A stretch of DNA of 64,000 nt from Goodfellowiella coeruleoviolacea (GTDB lineage Bacteria; Actinomycetota; Actinomycetes; Mycobacteriales; Pseudonocardiaceae): contig NZ_JAMTCK010000004.1 in NCBI RefSeq assembly GCF_024171785.1, positions 372,001-436,000 of the forward strand. The letters run 5' to 3'. The position numbers and the translations under genes were made by a program. The notes below the pieces were generated by a model. It did no database searches. It was given only the letters and a program-made list of their open reading frames with translations, and was not told the DNA's origin. This document shows positions 8,645-20,284 of this stretch, in pieces (the first letter of the stretch is position 1; every line of letters begins with the position of its first letter).

Positions 8645-10134
8645 TGGTAGAGATGGTGCTCCCCACCCGAACGCGACACCCGGGCGTGCTGCTGGCCGTG
8701 CTGCTGTCCGCGCAGTTCCTGGCCCAGTTCGACTTCTTCGTCGTCAACGTCACCGCGCCCGCGCTGCACCGCGACCTGGGCGCCGGCCCGACCGCGCTGG
8801 AGCTGATCGTCGGCGGGTACGCGTTCACCTACGCGGCCGGCATGATCACCGGCGGCCGGCTCGGCGACCTGGTCGGCCACCGCCGCGTGTTCGTCCTGGG
8901 CATGCTCGCCTTCACCGTCACCACGCTGCTGTGCGGGCTGGCCGCCAACCCCGCCCAGCTGGTGCTCGCCCGGCTGGCCCAGGGCCTGGCCGGCGCGGTC
9001 ATGGTGCCGCAGGTGCTGGCGGTGATCACCCGGGTCTTCCCGGCCGACGCCAGGGCCGCGGCCCTGGGCTGGTACGGCGTGGCCGGTGGGGTGGGCTCCA
9101 TCGCCGGCCAGGTGTTCGGCGGCCTGCTGCTGCGCGCCGACGTGCTGGGCCTGGGCTGGCGGGTGGTCTTCCTGGTGGCCGTGCCGGTCGGCGCCATCGC
9201 GGCGGTGCTGGCCGCCCGGCTGCTGCCGTCCCACCCCGACCCGGCCGACCGTTCACCGGCCGACCGTTCACCGGCGGAGCCGGGCCGCCGCACCCGCCTG
9301 GACCTGCCCGGCGCCCTCGGGGTGGCCGGCAGCCTCGCCCTGGTCCTGGTGCCCCTGGCGATGGGCCGCACCCAGGGCTGGCCGGCGTGGACCTGGCTGT
9401 GCCTGGCCGCCACCCTGCCCGTGGCCGTGCTCACCGGGCGCCGGCAGCGGCGGCTGTCCGCCCTGGGTGGGCAGCCGGTGCTGGAGCTGTCCCTGTTCCG
9501 GGTGCCCTCCTACACCGCCGGCCTGATCGCGGGCGTGGCGTTCATGGGTTACTTCGCCAGCTTCATGTTCACCCTCACCCTGCTGCTGCAGGGCGGCCTC
9601 GGCCTGGGCGCGCTCGGCGCCGGCCTGGTCTTCGCCCCGATGGGCCTGCTGTACACCACGACCTCACTGCTGGGCGCCCGGCTGGTCGCCCGCCACGGCC
9701 GTCCGGTGATGGTGTTCGGCGGCTGCGTCACCGCCGCCGGCCTGCTGCTGCTCGCCCTGCGCCTGCTGGCCGCGCCGCAGTCCCCCGGCCTGGCCTGGGT
9801 GCTCGGCGCGCTGGCGCTGGTGGGCGTCGGCAACGGGCTGGTGCTGCCGCAACTGGTGGGCGCCGCCCTGGTGGGGGTGCGCCCGCACCAGGCCGGGATC
9901 GGCGCGGGCATGCTCACCACGACCCAGCAGTTCGCCGGCTCCGCCGGGGTCGCCCTGATCGGCGCGCTGTTCTTCGCCGTGGCCGGCGACGCGCCGACCG
10001 GCACCGACTACGCCGCCGCCATGACCTGCTCGGCCCTGGTCGACCTGGCCCTGATCCTGGTGGTGGTCACCCTGGTCGCCGTGACCCGCCGCGCCAGCCG
10101 CCGCGCCGCACCGCACCCGGTCAGCCCGCGGTAG
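8644..10134 (+). CDS. MFS multidrug-type transporter (DHA2-like)
   Basis: 496 residues from the GTG at 8644; an ATG at 8653 is an alternative. About 12-14 hydrophobic helices are visible. Motif A appears as GGRLGDLVGHRRVF in the loop between helices 2 and 3, and motif C-like GVAGGVGSIAGQVFGG follows helix 5. A short duplicated loop sequence ADRSPADRSPA lies near residue 200. DHA2-type carriers export drugs or metabolites using the proton gradient. It is divergently paired with an Rrf2 regulator, which hints at export of a redox-active or nitrosative compound. Its stop is followed at once by a 21-bp repeat array. Confidence 0.85.
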   Translation: MVEMVLPTRTRHPGVLLAVLLSAQFLAQFDFFVVNVTAPALHRDLGAGPTALELIVGGYAFTYAAGMITGGRLGDLVGHRRVFVLGMLAFTVTTLLCGLAANPAQLVLARLAQGLAGAVMVPQVLAVITRVFPADARAAALGWYGVAGGVGSIAGQVFGGLLLRADVLGLGWRVVFLVAVPVGAIAAVLAARLLPSHPDPADRSPADRSPAEPGRRTRLDLPGALGVAGSLALVLVPLAMGRTQGWPAWTWLCLAATLPVAVLTGRRQRRLSALGGQPVLELSLFRVPSYTAGLIAGVAFMGYFASFMFTLTLLLQGGLGLGALGAGLVFAPMGLLYTTTSLLGARLVARHGRPVMVFGGCVTAAGLLLLALRLLAAPQSPGLAWVLGALALVGVGNGLVLPQLVGAALVGVRPHQAGIGAGMLTTTQQFAGSAGVALIGALFFAVAGDAPTGTDYAAAMTCSALVDLALILVVVTLVAVTRRASRRAAPHPVSPR

Positions 10135-10136
10135 AG

Positions 10137-10553
10137 CACTGCCGCTCCAGTGCGGATCACTGCCGCTCCAGTGCGGATCATTGCCGCTCCAGTAGGGCTC
10201 TCTGTCGACCCATTGCGGGTCGAGGTCAGCCCGTTGGGGGTTGCCACCGCTCTGTCCCTGATCGCTGTTACTCCAGTGCGGATCGCTGTCACTCCACTGC
10301 GGATCACTGCCGCTCCACTGCGGATCACCGCCACTCCAGTGTGGATCACTGCCAACCCATCTCGGGTAGAAGTCAGCCCGTTGTGGACTGGCATCACTCG
10401 CTGCTGCATCTCAGTCGCTCCAGTGCGGATCACTGCCGACCCATCACGGGAGAGCAGACCGTTGTGGACTGCCAACGCTCTGCCCTGGATCGCTGCCGCT
10501 CCGCTCTGGGCCGGTCCGGTCCCGTTGAGGGCCGCTGCCGCTCGGTTGGCGCG
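10137..10553. repeat. Array of about 20 degenerate 21-bp phased mini-hairpin repeats
   Basis: The whole spacer between the convergent MFS and SDR genes is built of 21-bp units, with one shortened by 3 bp near 10452-10469. Each unit has a dyad NNYCC-N5-GGRNN plus a 6-base linker. Examples: GCTCC-AGTGC-GGATC (10143 on, twice), GACCC-ATTGC-GGGTC near 10206, ACTCC-ACTGC-GGATC near 10290, AACCC-ATCTC-GGGTA near 10353, AGCCC-GTTGT-GGACT near 10374. Some units break the rule. Arms often change together (TCC/GGA versus CCC/GGG). All frames read as 7-residue repeats, but no convincing gene is seen. Confidence 0.9.
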
Positions 10554-10562
10554 GTCGCGGTC

Positions 10563-11306
10563 TCACCACCGCAGGGGGCCGTCCTCGTTGAAGAACCCGC
10601 CGGTGGGGCCGTCCGTGCCGAGGGTGGCCAGCCGGACGGCGACGGCCGCGCCCTGCGCGGCGGTGCGGTAGCCGCGGTGGTCGTTCAGGTCCGTGGCGCA
10701 GTAGCCCGGACACGCGGCGTTGACCAGGAAACCGTCCTTGCCGAGTTCCTTGGCGTACTGCACGGTCAGCGCGTTGAGCGCGGTCTTGGACGGGATGTAG
10801 GTGGCGGACACGAGCTCGCTGGTCGGGCTGTTCGGGTCGGTCATCTCCGCCATCGACCCCACTGAGCTGGACATGTTGACGATGCGCGGCGCCGCCGAGC
10901 GCCGCAGCAGCGGGAGCAGCGCGTTGGTCACGGTGAGCACGCCGAAGACGTTGGTGTCGAACACCGAGCGCATGGCGTCCGGGCTGGTCAGGCTCGGCGT
11001 GCCCGAGGCGTTCCCGGTGATGCCGGCGTTGTTGACCAGCACGTCGAGCCGGCCGAACCGCTCGTCGATCCGCTGGGCCGCGGCGGCGGCCGTGGCCGGG
11101 TCGGTCACGTCGAGCGTGATCGCGTGCACGTCCCCGCCGGCCGCCCGCGCCTCGGCGGCGGCCTGTTCGCCGCGCTCGGCGTCCCTGGCGGCGAGCAGCA
11201 CGGTCATGCCCCGCTCGGCCAGTCCGGCCACGATCTGTCGGCCGATGCCCTTGTTGCCGCCGGTCACCAGGGCGATGGTCGGAGTGCGTGTGGTGCTTGC
11301 TGTCAT
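10563..11306 (-). CDS. Short-chain dehydrogenase/reductase
   Basis: 247 residues. Classical SDR: the cofactor motif TGGNKGIG is at residues 15-22, the NNAG motif near 92, the catalytic Ser in MSSSVGS, and Tyr-x3-Lys in YIPSK. The Arg after the second strand (AARDAERG) favours NADP(H). Close relatives are annotated as carbonyl or quinone reductases. It diverges from a LysR gene with a 70-bp spacer holding a dyad, so the regulator probably controls it. Substrate cannot be told from sequence. Confidence 0.85.
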   Translation of the reverse strand: MTASTTRTPTIALVTGGNKGIGRQIVAGLAERGMTVLLAARDAERGEQAAAEARAAGGDVHAITLDVTDPATAAAAAQRIDERFGRLDVLVNNAGITGNASGTPSLTSPDAMRSVFDTNVFGVLTVTNALLPLLRRSAAPRIVNMSSSVGSMAEMTDPNSPTSELVSATYIPSKTALNALTVQYAKELGKDGFLVNAACPGYCATDLNDHRGYRTAAQGAAVAVRLATLGTDGPTGGFFNEDGPLRW

Positions 11307-11350
11307 GGCCGCAAGCTCACTCCAGCGCCCGAAAGAAGGGAAAGACCCGT

Positions 11351-11370
11351 TCGGTCCCGACCGATACCCT
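11351..11370. promoter_or_regulatory. Putative LysR operator and promoter between SDR and LysR genes
   Basis: The inverted repeat TCGGTC-CC-GACCGA (11351-11364) lies in the divergent spacer and is followed by a -10-like TACCCT (11365-11370), six bases before the LysR ATG, which suggests a leaderless regulator transcript. Confidence 0.5.
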
Positions 11371-11376
11371 CACGGT

Positions 11377-12239
11377 ATGAATCAGCTGGACTCGCGCGAG
11401 CTGCGGTACTTCGTGGCCGTGGCCGAGGAACTGCACTTCGGCCGGGCAGCCGAACGCCTGGGCATCGCCCAGCCGCCGCTGTCCCGAGCGATCCGCCAGG
11501 TCGAACGGCGGCTGGGCGTGACCCTGGTGGAGCGCACCACCCGCCGGGTCGCGCTCACCCCGGCCGGCGAGGTGCTGCTGCGCGAGGGGCACAAGGCACT
11601 GGACGCGCTGGCCGCGGCCGGCAACCGGGCGCGGCGCGCCGGCCGGTCCAGCCCGGCGCTGGCCGTGGTGCTCAAGCCGAACTGCGACGCCGGCCTGCTG
11701 CCCGAGATCCTCACCACCTACCGGGCCGACCCCGAGGCGATCCCGGTGGACGTGCTCGTCTGCGGCATCGGCGAGCAGGCCGGCGTGCTCCGGCAGGGCC
11801 GCGCCGACGTGGCGTTCCTGCACCACCCGTACGACGACCTGAGCGGGTTCGACACCGAGGACCTGCTCACCCTGCGCCAGGTGGCGGTGCTGCCGCCCGG
11901 ACACCGGCTGGTCGGCCGGGCCGGCGTGCGCGTGGCCGACCTGCGCGACGAGCCACTGCCGCGCTGGCCGGGCATGACACCCGACCAGGCCAGCGGGCCT
12001 GAGGTGCGCGACAGCGGTCAACTGATGCAGTTGGTGGCGTTGGGGCTGGCCGTGGCCGTGATGCCGGAGACGGTCAGCCGGACCACGACGCTGCCCTGCG
12101 TACCCGTGGTCGACGCCGAGCCGATCACGCTGTCGCTCGGCTGGCCGGAGCGCAGCCGGTCGCTGGCGCTGGCCGCGTTCGTCCGTGCCGCCGCCGAGGT
12201 CGCGGCCCGTCGCCAGGCCAGTGGCCTGGCAGTGGCCGG

Positions 12240-12255
<16 letters not shown>
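11377..12255 (+). CDS. LysR-family transcriptional regulator
   Basis: 292 residues from the ATG at 11377. The N-terminal winged helix-turn-helix is canonical: LRYFVAVAEELHFGRAAERL, then QPPLSRAIRQVERRLG and LTPAGEVLL. The C-terminal effector domain is of the periplasmic-binding-protein type, with ADVAFLHHPYDD and QLMQLVALGLAVAVMP. It diverges from the SDR gene and probably regulates it. The stop codon overlaps the 3' end of the convergent subtilase gene by 16 bp. Confidence 0.9.
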
Positions 12256-13460
<1,205 letters not shown>

Positions 13461-13546
13461 GGCTTCTCTCCTTGCCGGGAGTGGTGGCCCCGGGACGGAG
13501 CGTTCGTCCGCCCCGGGGCCGGAATCAGTCAGAACTCACCGAGCGG

Positions 13547-14749
<1,203 letters not shown>

Positions 14750-15314
14750 GACTGGGCTCTCCCTTTGTGCAGGGCGCACCAGGGCCACCGGATAGGCGGC
14801 CCGGGCACTAGGGGGATAAGGGCAGGGTGTTCGCGCGAACTGGGTTCAGCGTAAATGCCGTCAGGCAGAAGAAAAGATACGAATATGTTTCATGAAGGGT
14901 GGGTTATTGACAGTATTCCCAATACTGTTAACAGCGGGGGACGGCGTGCCCGGCGGAGTCGGGACAAACGGGCAGGGCACCGTGCTCCACCTGGCACCCG
15001 GAGCAGGTGGCGGGGTATGCGGCGGCCTGCCCGTCAACACGGTTGGCCAAAGCCGGCCAGTTTTTGGCGGGGCGGGCCAGGGGGCCGCATTCCGGGCGGA
15101 CGACTACGGTGAATTGCGCCGTTCACCCCAGTGCGCTAGGCGAATCCGACGCCCCCGGAAACGTCCGGCGCAACCCGGTGATCCACTTGCCCGATTGACC
15201 CGTGCGGCCGAACACATAATTCGCCACAACAAATCTGTGCGTTCGTACAGTCCACACCGCCGGGGGTGGCGGAGTGCGCCGCGGCGCCAGCGGCGTCAGT
15301 GGCGGCGCCCCGGG
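14750..15314. other. Intergenic region upstream of the protease pair
   Basis: No convincing gene is seen. The stretch 14866-14935 is unusually A+T-rich for this DNA and probably holds the promoter of the protease pair. The remainder is G+C-rich spacer between two genes on the same strand. Confidence 0.5.
14907..14931. promoter_or_regulatory. Inverted repeat in the protease promoter region
   Basis: ACAGTATT-CCC-AATACTGT (14910-14928) is a perfect 8-bp dyad; allowing one mismatch the arms extend to 11 bp (14907-14931). On the minus strand it includes TTAACA, which could act as a -35 box, so a regulator binding here would control the subtilase genes about 160 bp downstream. Confidence 0.55.
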
Positions 15315-15367
15315 AAAAACAGCAGGGGCGCCGCGCCCCCACCGAAATGGGGGGGCACGGCGCCCCT
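15315..15367 (-). terminator. Intrinsic terminator after aceE
   Basis: Arms AGGGGCGCCG (15324-15333) and CGGCGCCCCT (15358-15367) pair, with an inner CCCCC/GGGGG stem. On the minus strand the hairpin is followed by a run of five T (15319-15315). It lies about 40 bp past the aceE stop. Confidence 0.9.
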
Positions 15368-15409
15368 GAATACCCGTTACGGCCTCAGCGCACGCGCTGC
15401 TCGGCCGGC

Positions 15410-18187
15410 TCAGGCGACCCCGGGGTCCGAGGTCTGCGGGCCGGCCGCGGTCACGTCGTCCAGGCGGTACTTGCGGGTCGCGGCGATCACCTTGGCCTGG
15501 TCCACCTCACCGCGGCGGGCCAGCGCGGTGAGCACACCGACCACGATGGACTCGGCGTCGACCAGGAAGTGCCGGCGGGCGGCCGGCCGGGTGTCGGAGA
15601 AGCCGAACCCGTCCGTGCCCAGGGTGAGCATGTCGCCGGGCACCCACGGGCGGATCAGGTCGGGCACGGCGCGCATCCAGTCGGACACCGCCACCACCGG
15701 CCCGGCCGCGTCCTCCAGCACCTGGGTCACGTACGGCACGCGCGGCTCGCTCTCCGGGTGGAGCAGGTTGTGCCGGTCGATCTCCACGGCCTCGCGGCGC
15801 AGCTCCGAGTAGGACGTGGCCGACCACACGTCGGCCTGCACGCCCCACTCGTCGGCGAGCAGCTGCTGGGCCTTGAGCGCCCACGGCATGGCCACACCCG
15901 AGGCCAGGACCTGCGCCCGGGGGCCGCCCGTGCCCGGCGCCACCGCGTACCGGTACAGGCCGCGCAGCAGGCCCTCCACGTCCAGGTCGGCCGGCTCGGC
16001 CGGCTGCTGGTAGGGCTCGTTGTAGACGGTCAGGTAGTAGAACACGTCCTCGGCCTGCTCGCCGTACATGCGGCGCAGCCCGTCCTTGACGATGTGGGCC
16101 ACCTCGTAGGACCACGCCGGGTCGTAGGCGACCACGGCCGGGTTGGTGTGCGCCAGCAGCAGCGAGTGGCCGTCGTTGTGCTGCAGGCCCTCACCGGTCA
16201 GCGTGGTGCGGCCGGCCGTGGCGCCCAGGACGAAGCCCCGGGCCATCTGGTCGGCGGCGGCCCACAGGCCGTCACCGGTGCGCTGGAACCCGAACATCGA
16301 GTAGAAGATGTAGATCGGGATCATCGGCTCGCCGTGCGTGGCGTAGGACGTGCCGACCGCGGTGAACGAGGCGGTGGAGCCGGCCTCGTTGATGCCCTCG
16401 TGCAGGATCTGGCCCGTGTCGCTCTCCTTGTAGGCGAGCATCAGCTGGGCGTCCACGGACGTGTAGAGCTGGCCCTGCGGGTTGTAGATCTTCTGCGTGG
16501 GGAACATCGAGTCCATGCCGAAGGTCCGGGCCTCGTCCGGGATGATCGGCACGATCCGCTTGCCGATCTCCTTGTCCTTGGCCAGGTCCTTGACCAGCCG
16601 GACGAACGCCATGGTGGTGGCGACCTCCTGCTTGCCGGACCCGCGCCGGATGACGTCGTAGACCTTGTCGCCCGGCAGCACCAGCGCCTTGGACTTGGCC
16701 CGCCGCTCCGGCAGGTAGCCGCCGAGCTGGCGGCGCCGCTCCATCAGGTAGCGGATCTCCGGCGCGTCCGGCCCCGGGTGGTAGTACGGCGGCAGGTAGG
16801 GGTCGCGCTCCAGGTCGGCGTCGGAGATCGGGATGCGCAGGGTGTCCCGGAACAACTTCAGGTCGTCCAGGGTCATCTTCTTCATCTGGTGGGTGGCGTT
16901 GCGGCCCTCGAAGTGCGGGCCGAGGCCGTAGCCCTTGATGGTGTGCGCCAGGATCACGGTGGGCTGACCGGTGGTCTCCACGGCCGCCTGGTAGGCCGCG
17001 TACACCTTGCGGTAGTCGTGGCCGCCCCGCTTGAGGTTCCAGATCTCCTGGTCGCTCAGCTTGGCGACCAGCTCCTTGGTGCGCGGGTCGCGGCCGAAGA
17101 AGTGCTCCCGGACGTAGGCGCCGTCGTTGGCCTTGTAGGTCTGGTAGTCACCGTCCGGGGTGACGTTCATGAGGTTGATCAGCGCGCCGTCGCGGTCGGC
17201 GTGCAGCAGCGCGTCCCACTCCCGGCCCCAGATCACCTTGATCACGTTCCAGCCGGCGCCGCGGAAGAACGACTCCAGCTCCTGGATGATCTTGCCGTTG
17301 CCGCGGACCGGGCCGTCCAGCCGCTGCAGGTTGCAGTTGATCACGAAGGTCAGGTTGTCCAGACCCTCGTTGGCGGCCACGTGCACCAGACCGCGCGACT
17401 CGGCCTCGTCCAGCTCGCCGTCCCCGAGGAAGGCCCACACCCGCTGGTCGGAGGTGTCCTTGATGCCCCGGGCGTGCAGGTAGCGGTTGAACCGGGCCTG
17501 GTAGATGGCGTTCATCGGGCCCAGGCCCATGGAGACCGTGGGAAACTCCCAGAAGTCCGGCATCAGCCGGGGGTGCGGGTAGGACGGCAGACCGGCGCCG
17601 GCCCCGCCGTGCGAGTACTCCTGGCGGAAGCCGTCCAGGTGCTCGGCGGACAGCCGGCCCTCCAGGAACGCCCTGGCGTAGACGCCGGGGGAGGCGTGGC
17701 CCTGGATGTAGATCTGGTCGCCGCCGCCCGGGTGGTCCTTGCCGCGGAAGAACCAGTTGAAGCCGACCTCGTAGAGGGTGGCCGAGGAGGCGTAGGTGGA
17801 GATGTGGCCGCCGACGCCCACGCCGGGCCGCTGCGCGCGGTGCACGGTCATGGCCGCGTTCCACCGGATCCAGGCCCGGTAGCGGCGCTCGGTCTCCTCG
17901 TCACCGGGGAACCAGGGCTCCTGCTCGGTGGGGATCGTGTTGACGTAGTCGGTGCTGGTCAGAGACGGGATGCCGACACGGCTCTCGCGGGCGCGCTCCA
18001 GCAGGCGCAGCATCAGGTAGCGGGCACGCTGCTGGCCGGCGCCCTTCAGCACAGCATCGAACGACTCCAGCCACTCGGAGGTCTCTTCCGGGTCGATGTC
18101 CGGAAGGTAGGACGCGAAGCCGTCGCGGATGACGTGCACTCGTCCATGGGTGCCCGTGCCGCCGTTGGCGTTGTTCTGCGGGGCCAA
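15410..18187 (-). CDS. aceE: Pyruvate dehydrogenase E1 component, homodimeric type
   Basis: The TTG at 18187, with GAGGAG about six bases upstream, gives 925 residues, the usual length. The protein decarboxylates pyruvate with thiamine diphosphate and passes the acetyl group to lipoyl-E2. The thiamine-diphosphate motif is [10 protein letters not shown] followed by [10 protein letters not shown]; the N-terminal domain shows [19 protein letters not shown] and the central one [15 protein letters not shown]. The E2 (sucB/dlaT), E3 (lpdA) and lipoate genes lie 10-29 kb away in the same window. It is in the conserved neighbourhood of DUF3052, ahpE and fasR. A strong terminator follows. Confidence 0.97.
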   Translation of the reverse strand: MAPQNNANGGTGTHGRVHVIRDGFASYLPDIDPEETSEWLESFDAVLKGAGQQRARYLMLRLLERARESRVGIPSLTSTDYVNTIPTEQEPWFPGDEETERRYRAWIRWNAAMTVHRAQRPGVGVGGHISTYASSATLYEVGFNWFFRGKDHPGGGDQIYIQGHASPGVYARAFLEGRLSAEHLDGFRQEYSHGGAGAGLPSYPHPRLMPDFWEFPTVSMGLGPMNAIYQARFNRYLHARGIKDTSDQRVWAFLGDGELDEAESRGLVHVAANEGLDNLTFVINCNLQRLDGPVRGNGKIIQELESFFRGAGWNVIKVIWGREWDALLHADRDGALINLMNVTPDGDYQTYKANDGAYVREHFFGRDPRTKELVAKLSDQEIWNLKRGGHDYRKVYAAYQAAVETTGQPTVILAHTIKGYGLGPHFEGRNATHQMKKMTLDDLKLFRDTLRIPISDADLERDPYLPPYYHPGPDAPEIRYLMERRRQLGGYLPERRAKSKALVLPGDKVYDVIRRGSGKQEVATTMAFVRLVKDLAKDKEIGKRIVPIIPDEARTFGMDSMFPTQKIYNPQGQLYTSVDAQLMLAYKESDTGQILHEGINEAGSTASFTAVGTSYATHGEPMIPIYIFYSMFGFQRTGDGLWAAADQMARGFVLGATAGRTTLTGEGLQHNDGHSLLLAHTNPAVVAYDPAWSYEVAHIVKDGLRRMYGEQAEDVFYYLTVYNEPYQQPAEPADLDVEGLLRGLYRYAVAPGTGGPRAQVLASGVAMPWALKAQQLLADEWGVQADVWSATSYSELRREAVEIDRHNLLHPESEPRVPYVTQVLEDAAGPVVAVSDWMRAVPDLIRPWVPGDMLTLGTDGFGFSDTRPAARRHFLVDAESIVVGVLTALARRGEVDQAKVIAATRKYRLDDVTAAGPQTSDPGVA

Positions 18188-18568
18188 GGGTTCTCCTCGC
18201 CTGGGTTGTCTTCTGTGCTGGCCGATCAACCCCGCTTACTGAGCGGAGTCACCGGCACGGTCGGGTCCCGTCCGAGTGACGCCCAACCGTCCTATTGTCC
18301 TCTCATCGTCGCCCCAGGTACCCGTCCTCGTCACCGCTACCGGTGAGTAATGCTGAATCGTGTCCTCGCGCGCGCGCAATAAGAGGTGTGTCCAAGGGTG
18401 CCTCATTGCATCGGCAAGGTGTCGAGGGGGTCAAGTCACGGCGTGTCACGGTGTGGGCGGTTGCGCAGGGGGGCATGCGCAGTGTTCGCTAATCGCGACC
18501 AGAGTTGGCACAGTGTGCGGCGACCCGTGTGGTCTGCCGCACTTGGTGTAGTTGGAGGAGTGGAAGCC
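18188..18568. other. Divergent promoter region between aceE and the DUF3052 gene
   Basis: No gene is supported here. It must hold both promoters. A CG-alternating stretch (18367-18378) lies in the middle. No clear operator-like dyad or riboswitch was recognised. Confidence 0.4.
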
Positions 18569-19000
18569 GTGGTCGCCGCGGGAGACGCTGGCAAGGTCGG
18601 CGTCGCCGAGAAGCTCGGGATCGAACCGGGCATGGTGGTCCAGGAGATCGGCTGGGACGAGGACGTTGACGACGACGTTCGTGCCGCGATCGAGGAGCGC
18701 ATCGGGAGTGATCTCCTCGATGAGGACACCGATGAGGTGGTTGACGTCGTCCTGCTGTGGTGGCGGGAGAGCGACGGCGACCTGGTCGACGCGCTCATGG
18801 ACGCCACTGGTCCGTTGGCCGAGAACGGCGTGATCTGGGTGCTGACCCCGAAGACGGGGCGGCCCGGGCACGTCGAGCCGAGTGACATCGCCGAGGCGGT
18901 GCCCACCGCTGGACTCGCGCAGACGTCCAACATCAGCGTCGCGGCGGACTGGGCCGGGACCAGGCTGGTGCCGCCGAAGACAGTCAAGACCCGACGCTGA
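18569..19000 (+). CDS. DUF3052 family protein
   Basis: The GTG at 18569 has GGAGGAG eight bases upstream and gives 143 residues, the family length. Recognisable stretches are MVVQEIGWDEDVDDDVR, DEVVDVVLLWWRESDGDLV and GVIWVLTPKTGRPGHVEP. It is acidic and soluble. DUF3052 proteins are almost confined to actinobacteria and lie next to aceE and ahpE, as here; the function is not known. The GTG at 18560 is in frame but overlaps the ribosome binding site. Confidence 0.9.
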   Translation: MVAAGDAGKVGVAEKLGIEPGMVVQEIGWDEDVDDDVRAAIEERIGSDLLDEDTDEVVDVVLLWWRESDGDLVDALMDATGPLAENGVIWVLTPKTGRPGHVEPSDIAEAVPTAGLAQTSNISVAADWAGTRLVPPKTVKTRR

Positions 19001-19105
19001 GGCCGCACTCGGTGAGAGTCTTGCCACCGCGCACGCTGACCGCGTCGGGCCGTCCCCTAGGCTTGGCGGGGCAACGTGCGCTCACACCCTGGGAGGATGC
19101 GCGGA

Positions 19106-19570
19106 ATGGCGGCTGAGGTCGGTTCGGAGGCCCCGGACTTCACGCTCAACGACTACAACAAGCAGCAGGTCACGCTCTCGTCCTACCGGGGTGAGAGCAG
19201 CGTGCTGCTGGTGTTCTACCCGTTCGCGTTCAGCGGTATCTGCCAGGGCGAGCTGTGCCAGGTGCGCGACGAGCTGGCCACCTACACCAACGAGGGCGTC
19301 CAGGTCATCGGTGTGTCCGTGGACACGCCGTTCAGCCTGAAGGCGTGGGCGGAGCAGCAGGGCTACCAGTTCCCGCTGCTGTCGGACTTCTGGCCGCACG
19401 GCGAGGTCGCCAAGGCCTACGGCGTGTTCAACGAGGCCGCCGGGCTGGCCAACCGGGGCACCTTCCTGATCGACAAGGACGGTGTGATCCGGTTCGCCGA
19501 GATCAACCAGCCTGGTGAGCCCCGCGACCAGGAAGCGTGGAAGAAGGCCGTGGCCGCCCTGAACGGCTGA
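19106..19570 (+). CDS. ahpE: AhpE-type peroxiredoxin
   Basis: The ATG at 19106 has GGGAGG nine bases upstream; 154 residues. The thioredoxin fold shows GSEAPDFTLND at the start and the peroxidatic cysteine Cys46 in FSGICQGEL, as in mycobacterial one-Cys AhpE. A second cysteine, Cys51, follows five residues later where the M. tuberculosis protein, from memory, has Asp, so an intramolecular disulfide or another resolving route is possible. It reduces peroxides using mycothiol/mycoredoxin or similar donors in relatives. Conserved position after DUF3052. Confidence 0.92.
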   Translation: MAAEVGSEAPDFTLNDYNKQQVTLSSYRGESSVLLVFYPFAFSGICQGELCQVRDELATYTNEGVQVIGVSVDTPFSLKAWAEQQGYQFPLLSDFWPHGEVAKAYGVFNEAAGLANRGTFLIDKDGVIRFAEINQPGEPRDQEAWKKAVAALNG

Positions 19571-19624
19571 GGCCGGCGGCGCCGGACCGCCCGCCCACCC
19601 ACGCGGCGGACCGGCGCCCCTTCC

Positions 19625-19699
19625 GGGCGCATAGCTCAGTGGAAGAGCACCTGCCTTACAAGCAGGGGGTCGCAGGTTCGAACCCTGCTGCGCCCACCA
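19625..19699 (+). tRNA. tRNA-Val (UAC anticodon)
   Basis: The acceptor stem pairs GGGCGCA (19625-19631) with TGCGCCC (19689-19695); CCA is encoded (19697-19699). The D-arm AGCTCAGTGGAAGAGC, the anticodon loop CTTACAA (anticodon TAC, reads GTA) and the T-arm GCAGGTTCGAACCCTGC are all present. A tRNA-Val after ahpE is also seen in other actinomycetes. Confidence 0.97.
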
Positions 19700-19806
19700 A
19701 GGACGGCCGGACACGGGCCGGCGCGGCCACAGCCGCGGTACCGGCGCCCGGTGGTGACCTTCCCGCTCGACCACGTCACCCCGCCGGCGAGCCACTGCCC
19801 CACTAA

Positions 19807-20260
19807 GCCGCTGCCCACCAAGCCGCTGCGCGAGCTGTCGCCGGGCGGGCGGTGCTGCTCGACGGGTACTCGCCGTACTTCGCGCTGATGGTGACCTGCG
19901 TCTGCGGCATCCCGTCGATCACCGTGACCGGCACGGTGGCGGACCGGCGCAGGATCCGCGCGCGGGTGGACGCGGTCGCCGCGCTGTTCGGCCGGCGAAC
20001 CTGGTGCCGGTCGCTGCGGCCGATCGCCGACCAGTTCGTCCTGGCCGCTGCCGGGGACGTGGACACCGCGTTCTGGCGGCGCGTCTACCGGCCGATCGCG
20101 CGGCCGTACCCGTACCCGCTCGGCGCTGGCGGCGCCGTGGACCGGTCGAACCCGCTGCTGGACCTGCCCACCGGCGAGCCGCGCGGGGCGACCGCCGGCC
20201 TGGGCGGCGTCCGAGGCCCGCACCGGCCGCCTGGCTACCCTGGTACGCCCGCGAGGGGTG
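19807..20260 (+). pseudogene. Possible gene remnant with coding-like composition and no stop
   Basis: From about 19807 (possible GTG at 19852) one plus-strand frame has strongly GC-rich third positions and protein-like segments such as SPYFALMVTCVCGIPSI and DVDTAFWRRVYRPIARPY. There is no stop in this frame before the kinase gene starts in another frame, and coding character fades after about 20225. This suggests a gene that lost its 3' end, or a fragment. I do not recognise the family. Confidence 0.35.
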
Positions 20261-20284
20261 ATCGTCGGGCACGGGGGAGGCGAG

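Noticed and set aside
10137-10553. CRISPR array
   Set aside because: Units are only 21 bp with no unique spacers between constant repeats; every unit varies and is directly joined to the next, and no cas gene is near.
15266-18346. Large plus-strand reading frame opposite aceE
   Set aside because: It lies antisense to a complete pyruvate dehydrogenase gene and has the Arg/Gly/Val-rich composition of shadow frames in high-G+C DNA.
19625-19699. Integrated element at the tRNA
   Set aside because: No integrase, excisionase or second copy of the tRNA 3' end was seen downstream.
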